Positions 26,257-36,394 are shown, numbered from the stretch's first letter. The stretch: 64,000 bases of DNA from Lachnospiraceae bacterium (GCA_021770615.1 JAETQR010000003.1:1-64000), one strand, 5' to 3'. A program made the numbers and translations. The notes: generated by a model from the sequence alone, not told the origin.

Positions 26257-28818
26257 CTATCTTCCACAACAATGTTTATATTTCTTTCCGGAACCACACG
26301 GACAAGGTGCATTTCTGCTGATCTTATCTGATTTCCTTACAACCGGTGCGTTTGCCGAATCGTCTTTATTCGTTCCTGTCTCTTTTGCTACCTGCTCACG
26401 CTCTACCTTCTGCTCGATCCGTACATGCATCAGCGCCTTCACGGTCTCCTCGCGGATCGATTCGGTCATCTCAGCGAACATATCATAGCTCTGGAAACGG
26501 TATTCCGTCACCGGATCTCTCTGTCCATATGCCTGAAGGCCAATCCCCTGCCGGAGCTGATCCATATCATCAATGTGATTCATCCAGTGCTGGTCTGTAA
26601 CTTTCAGAAGGATGACACGCTCAATTTCACGGATCTGCTCTGCCTCCGGAAATTCTGCCTCTTTCAACTCATAGAGCCTGAGTGCCTCTTCTTTGAGTTT
26701 CTGGATCAGGCCATTTTTATTTATATTTTTATCCCTTTCCGGATCAAATGTGATCGGCTCAAACGGTATGATCGGAAGAAGGTTCATGTTCAGTTCATTC
26801 AGATCCCATTCTTCCGGTATCTGGTCGTCCCCGATCGTCCGGTTAACATACTTCTCGATCACCTCATCGATCATCCCGTATATCGTATCCCTCATGCTCT
26901 CACCATCGAGAACCTTGCGCCTCTCAGCATAAATGATCTCACGCTGCTGGTTATTGATGATATCGTATTCGAGAAGATTCTTACGGATTCCGTAGTTATT
27001 TCCCTCGATCTTCATCTGGGCACGCTCGATCGCTTTATTTAACATGCGGTGCTGGATCTGTTCGCCCTCCGGCATTCCGAGTGAATTAAAGATGCTCATC
27101 AGATTCTGGGAACCAAATAATCTCATCAGATCATCTTCGAGTGAAATATAGAACTTGGATTCACCGGGATCCCCCTGACGTCCCGAACGTCCACGGAGCT
27201 GGTTATCGATACGTCTGGATTCATGCCTCTCGGTACCGATGATACGCAGGCCTCCAAGCTCCTGCACGCCCTCTCCGAGTTTGATATCCGTACCACGTCC
27301 CGCCATGTTCGTTGCGATCGTAACAGCCCCCGCAAGACCTGCGTCTGCGATGATCTCTGCCTCCATCTCATGATACTTCGCATTCAGTACCTTGTGTTTG
27401 ATCCCTCTCTTACGGAGCATTCCGCTTAACTCCTCAGATGCCTCGATCGTGATCGTACCGACGAGAACCGGTTGTCTGCGCTCATAGCATTCTGCGATAT
27501 CTTCTACGATCGCATTCAGCTTTTCCCGTTTTGTCTTATATACGGAATCGTTGTGGTCAATACGTGCAACCGGCTTATTGGTCGGCACCTCCACAACATC
27601 CATCCCGTATATTTCACGGAATTCTTTTTCCTCAGTAAGCGCAGTACCTGTCATACCGCACTTTTTATGATATTTATTAAAGAAGTTCTGGAACGTGATC
27701 GTCGCCAGCGTCTTACTTTCCCTCTTTACCTTGACATGCTCCTTCGCCTCGATCGCCTGATGAAGGCCGTCGGAATAACGGCGTCCCGGCATGATACGCC
27801 CTGTAAACTCATCAACGATGAGTACCTGGTCGTCTTTTACCACATAATCTTTATCAAGGAACATAAGATTATGCGCCCGTAACGCCAGTATGATACAATG
27901 CTGTATTTCCAGATGTTCCGGATCCGCGAGGTTCTCGATATGGAAAAATCTCTCCACCTTCGACACGCCCTGCGCCGTCAGGTTTACCGTCTTTTCCTTT
28001 TCATCCACGACAAAATCACCGGTTTCATTATCATCCTCTTTCATGATGATATCCATCTTGGAAAGTTCTTTTGCCGTACCTCTTTTAAGCTGTCTTGCCA
28101 GATTATCACACGCTTCGTAGATCTTCGTGGACTTTCCGCTGCTTCCCGATATGATAAGCGGTGTCCTCGCTTCATCGATCAATACGGAATCGACCTCATC
28201 GACGATCGCATAATGAAGTTCCCTCTGTACAAGCTGCTCTTTATAAATGACCATGTTATCACGGAGATAGTCGAAACCGAGTTCATTGTTCGTCGCATAC
28301 GTGATATCACAGTTATATGCCTCTCTTCTCTCATCATTGTCCATGCTGTTCAGGATGCATCCGACAGTCAGTCCGAGAAATTCATGGATCTGTCCCATCC
28401 ACTCGGCATCACGCTTGGCCAGATAATCATTGACCGTAACGATATGGACGCCTTTTCCCTCCAGTGCGTTCAGGTAGGCAGGAAGTGTAGAAACCAATGT
28501 CTTTCCCTCACCGGTACGCATCTCCGTGATACGGCCCTGATGAAGGATCACTCCGCCGACCAGCTGGACATGATAATGTCTCATCCCGATCGTTCTCTTT
28601 GATGCCTCGCGCACGACGGCATAAGCCTCCGGAAGAATATCGTCAAGTGTCTCCCCATTTGAGAGGCGGCTTCTGAATTCACGCGTTTTATCCTTCAACT
28701 GCTCATCGGACAATTTTTCAAATTCAGGCTCCAGCTTCTCGATCTTATCGACGATCGGGAGCACCCGCTTCACTTCTCTCTCACTGTGTGTTCCTACCAC
28801 TTTACTTAAAATTCCCAT
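26257..28818 (-). CDS. secA: preprotein translocase ATPase SecA
   Basis: An 853-residue motor of the Sec pathway. Walker A lies in [33 protein letters not shown] is the Walker B region, and [13 protein letters not shown] and [10 protein letters not shown] are helicase motifs. The C-terminus carries the zinc ligand set [14 protein letters not shown] start at MGILSKVVG (28818) because GGAG lies 7 bases upstream. It is followed by prfB, a common Firmicutes order. Confidence 0.98.
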   Translation of the reverse strand: MGILSKVVGTHSEREVKRVLPIVDKIEKLEPEFEKLSDEQLKDKTREFRSRLSNGETLDDILPEAYAVVREASKRTIGMRHYHVQLVGGVILHQGRITEMRTGEGKTLVSTLPAYLNALEGKGVHIVTVNDYLAKRDAEWMGQIHEFLGLTVGCILNSMDNDERREAYNCDITYATNNELGFDYLRDNMVIYKEQLVQRELHYAIVDEVDSVLIDEARTPLIISGSSGKSTKIYEACDNLARQLKRGTAKELSKMDIIMKEDDNETGDFVVDEKEKTVNLTAQGVSKVERFFHIENLADPEHLEIQHCIILALRAHNLMFLDKDYVVKDDQVLIVDEFTGRIMPGRRYSDGLHQAIEAKEHVKVKRESKTLATITFQNFFNKYHKKCGMTGTALTEEKEFREIYGMDVVEVPTNKPVARIDHNDSVYKTKREKLNAIVEDIAECYERRQPVLVGTITIEASEELSGMLRKRGIKHKVLNAKYHEMEAEIIADAGLAGAVTIATNMAGRGTDIKLGEGVQELGGLRIIGTERHESRRIDNQLRGRSGRQGDPGESKFYISLEDDLMRLFGSQNLMSIFNSLGMPEGEQIQHRMLNKAIERAQMKIEGNNYGIRKNLLEYDIINNQQREIIYAERRKVLDGESMRDTIYGMIDEVIEKYVNRTIGDDQIPEEWDLNELNMNLLPIIPFEPITFDPERDKNINKNGLIQKLKEEALRLYELKEAEFPEAEQIREIERVILLKVTDQHWMNHIDDMDQLRQGIGLQAYGQRDPVTEYRFQSYDMFAEMTESIREETVKALMHVRIEQKVEREQVAKETGTNKDDSANAPVVRKSDKISRNAPCPCGSGKKYKHCCGR

Positions 28819-28935
28819 ATATTCACTCTCCAAAATATTTCAAAGTTTTATCCCAGATTATTTTATCACTACATGTCCTGTCTTTCAATCATTATTTTGA
28901 TTTGCGATTTTTTTTTACAAACCGTTCATATTTTC

Positions 28936-29010
28936 GGGGTCATGGTCCGGTCCAGGCGGCAGATTGATCTGCAAATCGCAATTCAGCCGCCTGGATCAGA
29001 ATATGACCCC
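28936..29010. repeat. long stem-loop in secA-hpf spacer
   Basis: GGGGTCAT (28936-28943) pairs with ATGACCCC (29003-29010) and TCCAGGCGGC (28951-28960) with GCCGCCTGGA (28986-28995), separated by a 7x7 internal loop. The 25-base apex contains GATCTGCAAATCGCAATTC and is unrelated to the conserved-core family. It is directly followed by copy D, so two large hairpins stand in tandem between hpf and secA. Confidence 0.7.
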
Positions 29011-29017
29011 TATAAGT

Positions 29018-29090
29018 AAAATGGTCAGAGCCAATACAAAACTTTTAGCAAGCTTGCTTGCGCCTGTTTTGCATTGGCTCTGACTACTTT
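29018..29090. terminator. bidirectional hairpin, conserved-core family (copy D)
   Basis: A 19-bp stem (29024-29042 with 29066-29084, one mismatch) downstream of the hpf stop. The 29-base apex (29040-29068) starts AACTTTTAGCAAG and ends CTTGCGCCTGTT; on the opposite strand the apex of copy C at 15.2 kb is the same but for one base. Confidence 0.8.
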
Positions 29091-29128
29091 TATGACTCTT
29101 GTCTTCGTTAAACAGCCTGTTCCTTATT

Positions 29129-29656
29129 TTAAAACTCCGGCTCGATCAAACCGTATGTACTTCCTTTTCGTTTGTAAACTACATTTACTTCCTCAGTCTC
29201 GGAATTTCTAAATACAAAGAAATTGTGCCCGAGGAGTTCCATCTGCACACATGCTTCCTCCGGATCCATTGGTTTCATGGCAAATTTTTTGGAGCGGATG
29301 ATCTGGATCTCTTCTTCATCATATATCTCTTCATCAATAAACTCCTGATTCAAATGAGCAGCGTTCTGTGCCTTATCGATCAGTTTATTTTTATATTTTC
29401 TAAGTTGTCTCTCGATCACTTCTTCTACAAGATCGATCGACACATACATGTCAGAACTTACTTCCTCCGCACGTATGATGCTTCCTTTCATCGGAATCGT
29501 AATTTCAATCTTCTGTCTGTTCTTCTCTGTACTCAGCGTCACATGAACTTCGGTTGTGTCTGTAAAATAGCGTTCCAGTTTTCCGATTTTCTCTTCAACT
29601 GCCGAGCGTAAACCCTCCGTTATATCTAAATTTTTTCCGCTAATTACTAAATTCAT
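29129..29656 (-). CDS. hpf: ribosome hibernation promoting factor, long form
   Basis: A 175-residue HPF/YfiA protein that dimerises ribosomes in stationary phase. The N-terminal domain (NLVISGKNLDITEGL, then TEVHVTLSTEKNRQKIEIT) and the C-terminal dimerisation domain (IVRSKKFAMKPMDPEEAC-like segment, HNFFVFRNSETEEVNVVYKR) are both present, so it is the long form. I start at 29656 (AAGGAG, about 9 bases upstream), dropping a 35-codon extension. Confidence 0.95.
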   Translation of the reverse strand: MNLVISGKNLDITEGLRSAVEEKIGKLERYFTDTTEVHVTLSTEKNRQKIEITIPMKGSIIRAEEVSSDMYVSIDLVEEVIERQLRKYKNKLIDKAQNAAHLNQEFIDEEIYDEEEIQIIRSKKFAMKPMDPEEACVQMELLGHNFFVFRNSETEEVNVVYKRKGSTYGLIEPEF

Positions 29657-29864
29657 AATGATCAGCTCCTTTTCCCTTAAATATTCGGAAGAAGCATATG
29701 CCTGTCCCGTATATACATTATATACCAAAATGAAAGTTAGGGCAACCTCTATTTTGTGCAAGTTTCACAGAACGCAAAACCTAAGCCGGCAAAACCCTTG
29801 AATTGTATGGCAACTTCAATAATTGAAAAACAGTTTGTTTTTACCTACAAAAGTCTACTTTTTT

Positions 29865-29934
29865 TGTGGATAATGTGGATAACTTTGTGTATAACTACTT
29901 AATATCGCAAATCCGTCCCTTTTTTTGTGGATAA
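29865..29934 (+). promoter_or_regulatory. cluster of four DnaA boxes
   Basis: TGTGGATAA occurs at 29865-29873, 29874-29882 and 29926-29934, and TGTGTATAA at 29886-29894, all in one orientation within 70 bases. TTATCCACA, its complement, is the consensus DnaA box. The rest of the 334-base spacer between hpf and the methyltransferase gene is A/T-rich. No dnaA, dnaN or rnpA gene is near and gene orientation does not switch, so this is more likely a DnaA-titrating or regulatory cluster than the origin. Confidence 0.75.
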
Positions 29935-29990
29935 CTTCGCTTTTCTTTGAGACTACATTTGTCTGCGTACCTTTGTTCTAAAACAAGTTG

Positions 29991-30866
29991 TCACACATTT
30001 GCCGCCCTGCCTTCATACCGCCCGCTCGCTCCACAAGGCAGTATCAATCCGTTTGAACGAACCGGAAGTCCAATTTCATCTGCCTGAACCCGCCCTCCAA
30101 ATTGTTTTATGATCGCAAGTTCCATCATATAAGACAGAACCGCAGGCTGTAAACCTGTCGTATACGAATTAACAAGGAAAAACAGCGGCTCCTTCGCAAG
30201 TACTTTTGTGCAGAGCTGAATAAATGGAAAAACTTTCTCCTCGATCTTCCATATCTCACCTTTGGGCCCTCTCCCATAAGAAGGTGGATCCATGATGATC
30301 CCGTCATAACGGTTTCCACGCCTTATTTCCCTCTCGACAAACTTTACACAGTCATCGACCAGATAACGGATCGGCGCATCCGCAAGACCGGAAGCTGCTG
30401 CATTTTCTTTCGCCCATGTCACCATCCCCTTTGAGGCATCCACATGGGTAACAGCCGCTCCTGCCTTTGCACACGCTACCGTAGCCCCGCCTGTATACGC
30501 AAACAGATTCAGCACCTTCAGCGGGCGTCCGGCTTTCCGGATCAACTCCGAAGCCCAGTCCCAGTTAACCGCCTGCTCAGGAAACAACCCTGTATGTTTA
30601 AAATTAAAAGGTTTCAGATGAAAAGTCAGATCCTTATAAGAAATGCTCCACTGCCCGGGCAGATCAAAAAATTCCCACTCCCCACCGCCTTTACTGCTTC
30701 TGTGGTAATGCGCATTCTTTTGTTTCCACTGGGGCGCTTTATGGGGTGTATCCCATATCACCTGCGGATCCGGACGCACGAGGATATAATCCCCCCATCG
30801 CTCGAGCTTCTCTCCCCTCGATGTATCGATCACTTCATAATCTTTCCATCCGTCAGCTAACCACAT
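29991..30866 (-). CDS. class I SAM-dependent methyltransferase (COG1092-like)
   Basis: A 291-residue methyltransferase of the RlmI/RlmK type without the N-terminal PUA domain. Motif I is VLNLFAYTGGATVACAKAGA, with the acidic residue in THVDAS, and motif IV is MDPPSYGRG. The target is probably rRNA (5-methylcytosine-type catalysis would need a Cys; not assigned). I start at MWLADGWKDY (30866) with AAAGGA upstream; the longer reading overlaps the ydjI-like gene and looks spurious. Confidence 0.85.
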   Translation of the reverse strand: MWLADGWKDYEVIDTSRGEKLERWGDYILVRPDPQVIWDTPHKAPQWKQKNAHYHRSSKGGGEWEFFDLPGQWSISYKDLTFHLKPFNFKHTGLFPEQAVNWDWASELIRKAGRPLKVLNLFAYTGGATVACAKAGAAVTHVDASKGMVTWAKENAAASGLADAPIRYLVDDCVKFVEREIRRGNRYDGIIMDPPSYGRGPKGEIWKIEEKVFPFIQLCTKVLAKEPLFFLVNSYTTGLQPAVLSYMMELAIIKQFGGRVQADEIGLPVRSNGLILPCGASGRYEGRAANV

Positions 30867-30894
30867 AGTACGATTCCTTTCTGAAAAAGTTCCT

Positions 30895-31914
30895 TTATAC
30901 CAGTTTCTGTCCGCAATTCGGGCAGAAATTCCCCTCTCCGGTCTTTGTTCCGCAATTCGGGCAGAAATTTGGCTTTCCGGTCGCTGATGCTGTTCCCGCT
31001 CCTGCGGAAACACCCGGAGTCTCTGCAGGGTTTGTCTGCGCCCCGGTCTGTCCGGTCTGTCCCGGCATCATGCCGTCCATATTTTTCATCATCTGTCCTG
31101 CCACATTCATTCCCATCATCATTCCAACCATATCAGAAGCCACTCCGCCGCCGTTCATTGCTCCGGAGGACATCCCATCGGTCATAGACACCTGCTGGTA
31201 TCTTCCAAGATCGCCTACCATACTCTGAGATGCGGTCTTGTTTACCATATCCTGAACTTCTTTCGGATAATTGAAACTCATAACCTGGAAACCGGTTATC
31301 TTCATTCCGCTCCCCTGCGTCTGGGAAGTAAGGTCGCCCAATATCCCGGCCCCGATCTGTGCGGCATTCGCCTGCAGATTGAACAAATCCTTTCCCTCTG
31401 TCGAAATCCATTTCATCAGCAACTGTTCGATAAATGGATTGATACGGTTTCTCAGGTCGCCCACCTCATAGCTGTCTTTCACCCCGGCGATATTTTCGAT
31501 CAGGGAGACATAATCGTCTACCCGGAATGTATAAGTTCCGTTTGCCCGGATCGGAATTCCGCCCGGAAGCTGTGGCGTAGGGATATTGATCGGATTCTGC
31601 GTTCCCCATTTGAGCAGGAATTCTTTTGTGTTGACAAAAAGAACTTCTGCTCTCATCCCACTGTTAAATCCAAATTTAAATCCTTTTAATGTCGACAAAA
31701 ACGGAATGATCTGAGATTCGATATCATACTCCCCATCCTCTTTAAAAACGCCTTCTATCTTTCCATTAAAGAGAAAAATAGCATCCTGCCCCGGCCGTAT
31801 GATCAGCCGGCTTCCTTTTTTAATTTCCCGGTTCGTCCATTTCCAGAAAACCATGTCCTCTTTCCATTCTTCCCACTCTACAACGTTTGCAAATTGATTT
31901 TTTAAAATTCCCAT
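30895..31914 (-). CDS. ydjI: SPFH-domain protein with C-terminal zinc ribbons (YdjI-like)
   Basis: A 339-residue protein with an SPFH/virion-core-like domain (MGILKNQFANVVEWEEW, SRLIIRPGQDAIFLFNGKI), a Met/Gly-rich segment (MVGMMMGMNVAGQMM) and two CPNCG motifs at the C-terminus (FCPNCGTKTGEGNFCPNCG). In B. subtilis YdjI works with YdjG and YdjH to recruit PspA to stressed membrane. The upstream two genes here match YdjH and YdjG, supporting the assignment. No pspA gene is adjacent. The gene symbol is by analogy. Confidence 0.82.
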   Translation of the reverse strand: MGILKNQFANVVEWEEWKEDMVFWKWTNREIKKGSRLIIRPGQDAIFLFNGKIEGVFKEDGEYDIESQIIPFLSTLKGFKFGFNSGMRAEVLFVNTKEFLLKWGTQNPINIPTPQLPGGIPIRANGTYTFRVDDYVSLIENIAGVKDSYEVGDLRNRINPFIEQLLMKWISTEGKDLFNLQANAAQIGAGILGDLTSQTQGSGMKITGFQVMSFNYPKEVQDMVNKTASQSMVGDLGRYQQVSMTDGMSSGAMNGGGVASDMVGMMMGMNVAGQMMKNMDGMMPGQTGQTGAQTNPAETPGVSAGAGTASATGKPNFCPNCGTKTGEGNFCPNCGQKLV

Positions 31915-31992
31915 GCCTTCTCCTTTCTATTAAATCCTGCTTTAATTATTATATTTAGTTGGGGGGGTCAAATGACACCCTAACCTATGCTT

Positions 31993-32814
31993 CTAAAAAC
32001 GTCCGCCGCCACTCGAATGGCTGTGGCCTCCTCCGCCACCTCCTCCGCTGCTGCTGGATTTTTTCGTTCTCACATATGTCGTATGTGTGTAAATATCGCG
32101 TCTGCCTATGACCTTGGAAAAAGATTTGTCCATATAAGTTGCTCCGTTTGCTGTCATCTTCCCGCCAGAATTCTTTATGAGAACACAAACCACGATCAGT
32201 CCGAGCAGTAATCCCAAAATGAGATGGAACCACCATGTGAGGAAAAAGTACGGACGCCGCATCTCCGTGTCAGCTGCCTCGATAAACGCATTCATCATAC
32301 TGACATAAAGTACGTTATCAAGCTGTTCTCCGCTCTGCTGGCGTTTCACATAGCCCTGCAGGTCTTTTGCGATTTCATCCGCCTCACTGCTTCTGATCTT
32401 ATGCTCTGCGGAACCATACCCAAGCACATACAAAGAACGGTTTGTCCGGCATATGTTCAGCCAGAGTACAACCGTACTCTTAGGCCCGTCCAGATTCAGA
32501 AATTTCTCACTGAAATTCTCCGGTGCGCTTAATTCACTGCTATCATATATGTCGTTATCCAGTATGACAGCTACTACGTTGCAGTCATAATCCTGACTCA
32601 TCGTCTTCATTTTTTCCTCAAAGGAACGGATTTCATCCTCTGTGTAGATCCCGGCAAAATCATTGACCGCGCTCTCCACTTTCGGCATATCCGGCACAAA
32701 GTACTCCTCATATCCGCTCTGTGCCGACACAGAAACACCGGATGCAATCACCGCACACACCAGCATGAAACATATCCCTATCGCAGACAGCCATTTTTTT
32801 CCCATCTTTCTCAT
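31993..32814 (-). CDS. ydjH: TPM-domain membrane protein (YdjH/YgcG-like)
   Basis: A 273-residue protein: signal peptide or first membrane segment (about 5-30), an extracytoplasmic TPM domain (VNDFAGIYTEDEIRSFEEKM, STVVLWLNI), a membrane helix (LILGLLLGLIVVCVLI, near 205-220) and a Gly/Ser-rich tail ending GHSHSSGGGRF. Its ATG overlaps the ydjG-like stop by 4 bases, behind GGAGG. It is the middle gene of a ydjGHI-type operon. Confidence 0.85.
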   Translation of the reverse strand: MRKMGKKWLSAIGICFMLVCAVIASGVSVSAQSGYEEYFVPDMPKVESAVNDFAGIYTEDEIRSFEEKMKTMSQDYDCNVVAVILDNDIYDSSELSAPENFSEKFLNLDGPKSTVVLWLNICRTNRSLYVLGYGSAEHKIRSSEADEIAKDLQGYVKRQQSGEQLDNVLYVSMMNAFIEAADTEMRRPYFFLTWWFHLILGLLLGLIVVCVLIKNSGGKMTANGATYMDKSFSKVIGRRDIYTHTTYVRTKKSSSSGGGGGGGHSHSSGGGRF

Positions 32815-33920
32815 CCGACGCCACCTCCCAGCAAAAATACTGTGATAAGCCGGAGAATCAGGAAAAGTCCTCCTCCGGTACCCAAAAACCAGGCCGCTGC
32901 CTTCACTTTACTGATCGGCGGTTTGCCAACGATCTTTCCGGTATCACCATTCATAGCAAAGACATACTCTCCGTTCCGGTAATTATAATTGATCATCCAC
33001 ACCGGAAGAAGCGAATAATCCGTCTTTTTCTTCCTGATATCATACTCCCTGCCCGTTATATTTACCGTGGCATAATTTTTCATTGTCTGACGCGCATAGT
33101 CATCCATCCATTTCCGGACGCGCTCCCTCACCCGGGGAAGCAGATCGTCATCCGTATAATTGTAACTCTCTGCCACAAAACCGGGAAGATACATCGACGA
33201 AAATTCCTTGATATCCTCATAATAAAACGGCTCCAGCTTATCCATCAGGTCGTCATCCATCCGCTCAGAGGCATCGACCGGAATGCGGTCATAATCCAGA
33301 TCCAGCTTCCGCCATACCTTATAATGTTTCGTCGCTGTAACATTGTAATTCCCACTGGAATAATGTGAGACCCGGGTGCAGTCCGCATGCACTTCCCCCT
33401 GCCCGGTCACATCAAAAAGCCAGAAGGGCACGTAAATCCCGACGATATCCTGAATGCGGTCTGCCGTCATAAAGTCATTCGGTGTGATCAGACCTTTTTT
33501 ACACCATTTCTTAAATCCCCGGATCGCATCCTCCTTACTCACACGAAACGGGATCACCCTGGTAGGCGCTTTTTTCCCCTGCATCCGGTCAGCTAAGATC
33601 ATCGGCGAGCCGCAAAAACTGCATTTGGTCGCCGTCGTATCCTCTGATACGACAAGCTCTGCCCCGCAGTTCTCGCATTGATAGCTGACCACCGTCTCAT
33701 CAAATACATTGTCCGAAGCTTCCTCATGTACCTCCCGGTACTCCCCGGTCACCTCATCTACATTATCGTTTGCCGCCTCCTGCTCGTATTTCCCTCCATT
33801 TTTCTCCGCATACTCCTGAATGTCTATGCTGTGTCCGCAGGATGTGCAGGTAAGCATTCCTGACAGGGAATCAAACATCATATTTGCTCCACAGCCCGGA
33901 CACTTATACTGTACTACCAT
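32811..33920 (-). CDS. ydjG: zinc-ribbon membrane protein (YdjG-like)
   Basis: A 369-residue protein with two zinc ribbons at the N-terminus (CPGCG...CTSCG; CENCG...CSFCG), a long soluble body (RVIPFRVSKEDAIRGFKKWC, VGIYVPFWLFDV) and one C-terminal membrane helix (AAWFLGTGGGLFLILRLI). It is first in the three-gene operon with the YdjH- and YdjI-like genes. The expected role is envelope-stress sensing or scaffolding with PspA-type proteins. Confidence 0.82.
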   Translation of the reverse strand: MVVQYKCPGCGANMMFDSLSGMLTCTSCGHSIDIQEYAEKNGGKYEQEAANDNVDEVTGEYREVHEEASDNVFDETVVSYQCENCGAELVVSEDTTATKCSFCGSPMILADRMQGKKAPTRVIPFRVSKEDAIRGFKKWCKKGLITPNDFMTADRIQDIVGIYVPFWLFDVTGQGEVHADCTRVSHYSSGNYNVTATKHYKVWRKLDLDYDRIPVDASERMDDDLMDKLEPFYYEDIKEFSSMYLPGFVAESYNYTDDDLLPRVRERVRKWMDDYARQTMKNYATVNITGREYDIRKKKTDYSLLPVWMINYNYRNGEYVFAMNGDTGKIVGKPPISKVKAAAWFLGTGGGLFLILRLITVFLLGGGVG

Positions 33921-33946
33921 ACCCTCTCCTCCTTTGTTTTTTTAAT

Positions 33947-36166
33947 TCATTCTACAGCTGTCAAAAAGATCATCTTCCCTTCATACTCATGCTCCGCTCC
34001 ATTGATCCAGACTCCTGCGTTCATAAGTACATTTCCGGCAAAAACACCGTCCCTGTCACTCAGCCCGTATTTCATTTCGCCGGCAAGCCCTTTCAGCAGA
34101 ACTTTCTCTCCCCGCCTGCTCAAATGATTCTCCACTCTCACAAAAGAAAGGAGTGCCTGCCTCTTATCCTTTGAAACCACCATATAACAATCATAACCCC
34201 TGCCGTCTGCCGGGGAGGCGATCCGGAAATAATCCCCCTCACGGATCAGATCGTTGTATTTGTGATATAAAGCAACCTGCCCTTTTATCTTTTCCTTTTC
34301 TTCTTCCGAAATCTTTGTTATATCCAGTTCATAACCAAATGTACCAAAAAGAGCCACCTGCCCTCTGGTGTCAAACGGCGTTATCCTCCCCGTCGCATGG
34401 TTCGGACAGTCACTTACATGGGCGCCGATCGTCGACAGCGGGTACACCATCGCCGTCCCCCTCTGGATCTCCAGTCTCTCGATCGCATCCGTATCATCAC
34501 TGCACCAGATCTGCGGACTGTAATACAGCATTCCGGGGTCAAATCTTCCGCCCCCGGAAGAACAATTTTCAAGAAGCAGCTCCGGAAAATCCTTCGTCAG
34601 CCTGTCCTGCATCTCATAAACCCCAAGTACATATCTGTGATAAACCATCCCCTGCTCATCATCTCGTGTGAGATGTCCCGCCACATTAGTCAGGCAGCGG
34701 TTCATATCCCATTTCACATAATCGGCATCGGATGCTTTCACCACATTATAGATCCTGCGGTATATCTCATCCCGCACCTCTTTTCTTCCAATATCAAGAA
34801 CATACTGGTTCCTTCCACGGCTCACCTCACGGTTTCTGTGCTGGAGGATCCAGTCCGGATGGGCTCTGTAAAGTTCTGAATCCGGACTCACCATCTCCGG
34901 CTCCATCCATATCCCGAACTTAAGACCCCGTTCCCTGATCCCGTCCGCCAGTCTCACTAATCCTCCCGGAAGTTTTTCTTCATTGACAAACCAGTCCCCT
35001 AACGAAGTGTTATCATCATCCCTGCGGCCAAACCATCCATCGTCCATCACAAGCATTTCGATTCCAAGTTCTGCTGCCGTATCGGCAATCTCCCACAGTT
35101 TTTCCGTATTGAAGTCAAAATACGTTGCTTCCCAGTTATTGATCAGTACCGGGCGTTTTTTATCCCGCCAGCTCCCCCGGATCAGATGCCTTCTGTAAAA
35201 GTCATGAAAACGTCTCGTCATACCGCCGATCCCCTCCGGGGAATACACCATGACAGCCTCCGGTGTAGTAAACTTCTGTCCGCTCTGCAATTTCCACGAA
35301 AAACAATGCGGATGGATTCCCATTACCGTTCTTATACCTCCAAACTGACTTCGTTCCACCTGCGCAAAGAAATTGCCCGAATAGACAAAATTGATCCCGT
35401 AAACCCGTCCGGCATCCTCTGTCGCCGTCTTTTCCGTGATTGCCATAAATGGATTTTCCTGATGGGAACTCTCACCCCTGACCGATGCGATACTCTGGCG
35501 TCCTTCCCCAATCTCTCTCCGGTAAATATTCCTCTCCCGTCCCCACGCCCCGTGCAGCGTGATCAGGTCAAACTCTCCGCCGGTAAAATCCAGGCAAAGT
35601 GAAAACGCCCTTCCAAGATGGCATTCCTCTCCGGAACGGTTCGTCAAAACCACATTCCTCGTAATGACATCTTCCTTTTCAAACACGGAATAATACAGCC
35701 CTATCTCCAGTTCCAGCTCTGGCTCTGCCATATGCAGTACCAGTGTCTGACAATCCTCCCCGTCCGCATAAGAAGATGGCATTCCCTCCAGTTCCGGTTT
35801 CCCGCTCATAATGTCATATCCCGTATAAAAGAATTCCAACGCTTCATGACCATGTCCGATCTCTGCCTCCAGACAATGTTCCCTGAAATCCCCATATCCC
35901 GGCATTCCGTATTCCCAGCAAAATGTGTCCTCAAATGTAAGCTTATCCCGCTTGTTCCGGGATGGTATGTATGCTTCCTGATCCACGCGAAGAAGCTGGA
36001 TAAACGCCTCTGTCTCATCATCCGGCATGCCATCATCGCTAAAATCGATCCGGTCCCCATAATACATATGTCCTACGTATCCATCCTCAGTAACTCCGGC
36101 AACATAACTCGATGTCTTTGTATCCAGTTTAAAAACACGATATCTTTCATTTACTGCTATACCCAT
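33947..36166 (-). CDS. alpha-galactosidase, GH36
   Basis: A 739-residue cytoplasmic enzyme (no signal peptide) cleaving terminal alpha-galactose, for example from raffinose or melibiose. Catalytic motifs are YVKWDMNR (nucleophile Asp) and IWCSDDTDA (acid/base Asp), with LLLENCSSGGGRFDPG between them and LVMDDGWFGRRDDD in the barrel. The length fits the tetrameric bacterial GH36 group. No transporter or regulator is linked, so it appears to stand alone next to the ydjGHI-like operon. Confidence 0.95.
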   Translation of the reverse strand: MGIAVNERYRVFKLDTKTSSYVAGVTEDGYVGHMYYGDRIDFSDDGMPDDETEAFIQLLRVDQEAYIPSRNKRDKLTFEDTFCWEYGMPGYGDFREHCLEAEIGHGHEALEFFYTGYDIMSGKPELEGMPSSYADGEDCQTLVLHMAEPELELEIGLYYSVFEKEDVITRNVVLTNRSGEECHLGRAFSLCLDFTGGEFDLITLHGAWGRERNIYRREIGEGRQSIASVRGESSHQENPFMAITEKTATEDAGRVYGINFVYSGNFFAQVERSQFGGIRTVMGIHPHCFSWKLQSGQKFTTPEAVMVYSPEGIGGMTRRFHDFYRRHLIRGSWRDKKRPVLINNWEATYFDFNTEKLWEIADTAAELGIEMLVMDDGWFGRRDDDNTSLGDWFVNEEKLPGGLVRLADGIRERGLKFGIWMEPEMVSPDSELYRAHPDWILQHRNREVSRGRNQYVLDIGRKEVRDEIYRRIYNVVKASDADYVKWDMNRCLTNVAGHLTRDDEQGMVYHRYVLGVYEMQDRLTKDFPELLLENCSSGGGRFDPGMLYYSPQIWCSDDTDAIERLEIQRGTAMVYPLSTIGAHVSDCPNHATGRITPFDTRGQVALFGTFGYELDITKISEEEKEKIKGQVALYHKYNDLIREGDYFRIASPADGRGYDCYMVVSKDKRQALLSFVRVENHLSRRGEKVLLKGLAGEMKYGLSDRDGVFAGNVLMNAGVWINGAEHEYEGKMIFLTAVE

Positions 36167-36265
36167 TATGTTTCCATCCTCCTTCCAAAAGACCTGCCAA
36201 AAACACAGATCAACTCTTCTATTGTATGAAAAAAGCCATGCATCCTGGCAGATACATAGCTTGTA

Positions 36266-36339
36266 CGTGGGTTAGAGGATTCGAACCCCCGACCTTTTGG
36301 TCCGTAGCCAAACGCTCTATCCAGCTGAGCTAAACCCAC
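36266..36339 (-). tRNA. tRNA-Arg (anticodon ACG)
   Basis: A 74-base cloverleaf on the minus strand. Acceptor arms GTGGGTT and AACCCAC, D-arm GCTCAGCTGGATAGAGC, anticodon stem TTTGG/CCAAA around loop CTACGGA (anticodon ACG) and T-loop GTTCGAATC are all visible. The 3' CCA is not encoded. Confidence 0.95.
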
Positions 36340-36394
36340 AAATATGTTGGCGCTTAATACGCAAAATATATGCTATCATAAACAAAAATATTTG

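Noticed and set aside
27898..28602. 234-codon open frame antisense to secA
   Set aside because: Shadow of secA; no domain and no start signals.
1636..29090. Conserved-core hairpins as a retron or CRISPR-type array
   Set aside because: No reverse transcriptase or cas gene is near, and copies are far apart, single and sit at gene ends.
29865..29934. Chromosomal origin oriC
   Set aside because: DnaA boxes are present but dnaA, dnaN and rnpA are not near, there is no change of gene direction and no clear AT unwinding element.
30867..31013. 49-residue N-terminal extension of the methyltransferase
   Set aside because: It overlaps the ydjI-like zinc-ribbon codons and a better start with a ribosome site lies at 30866.
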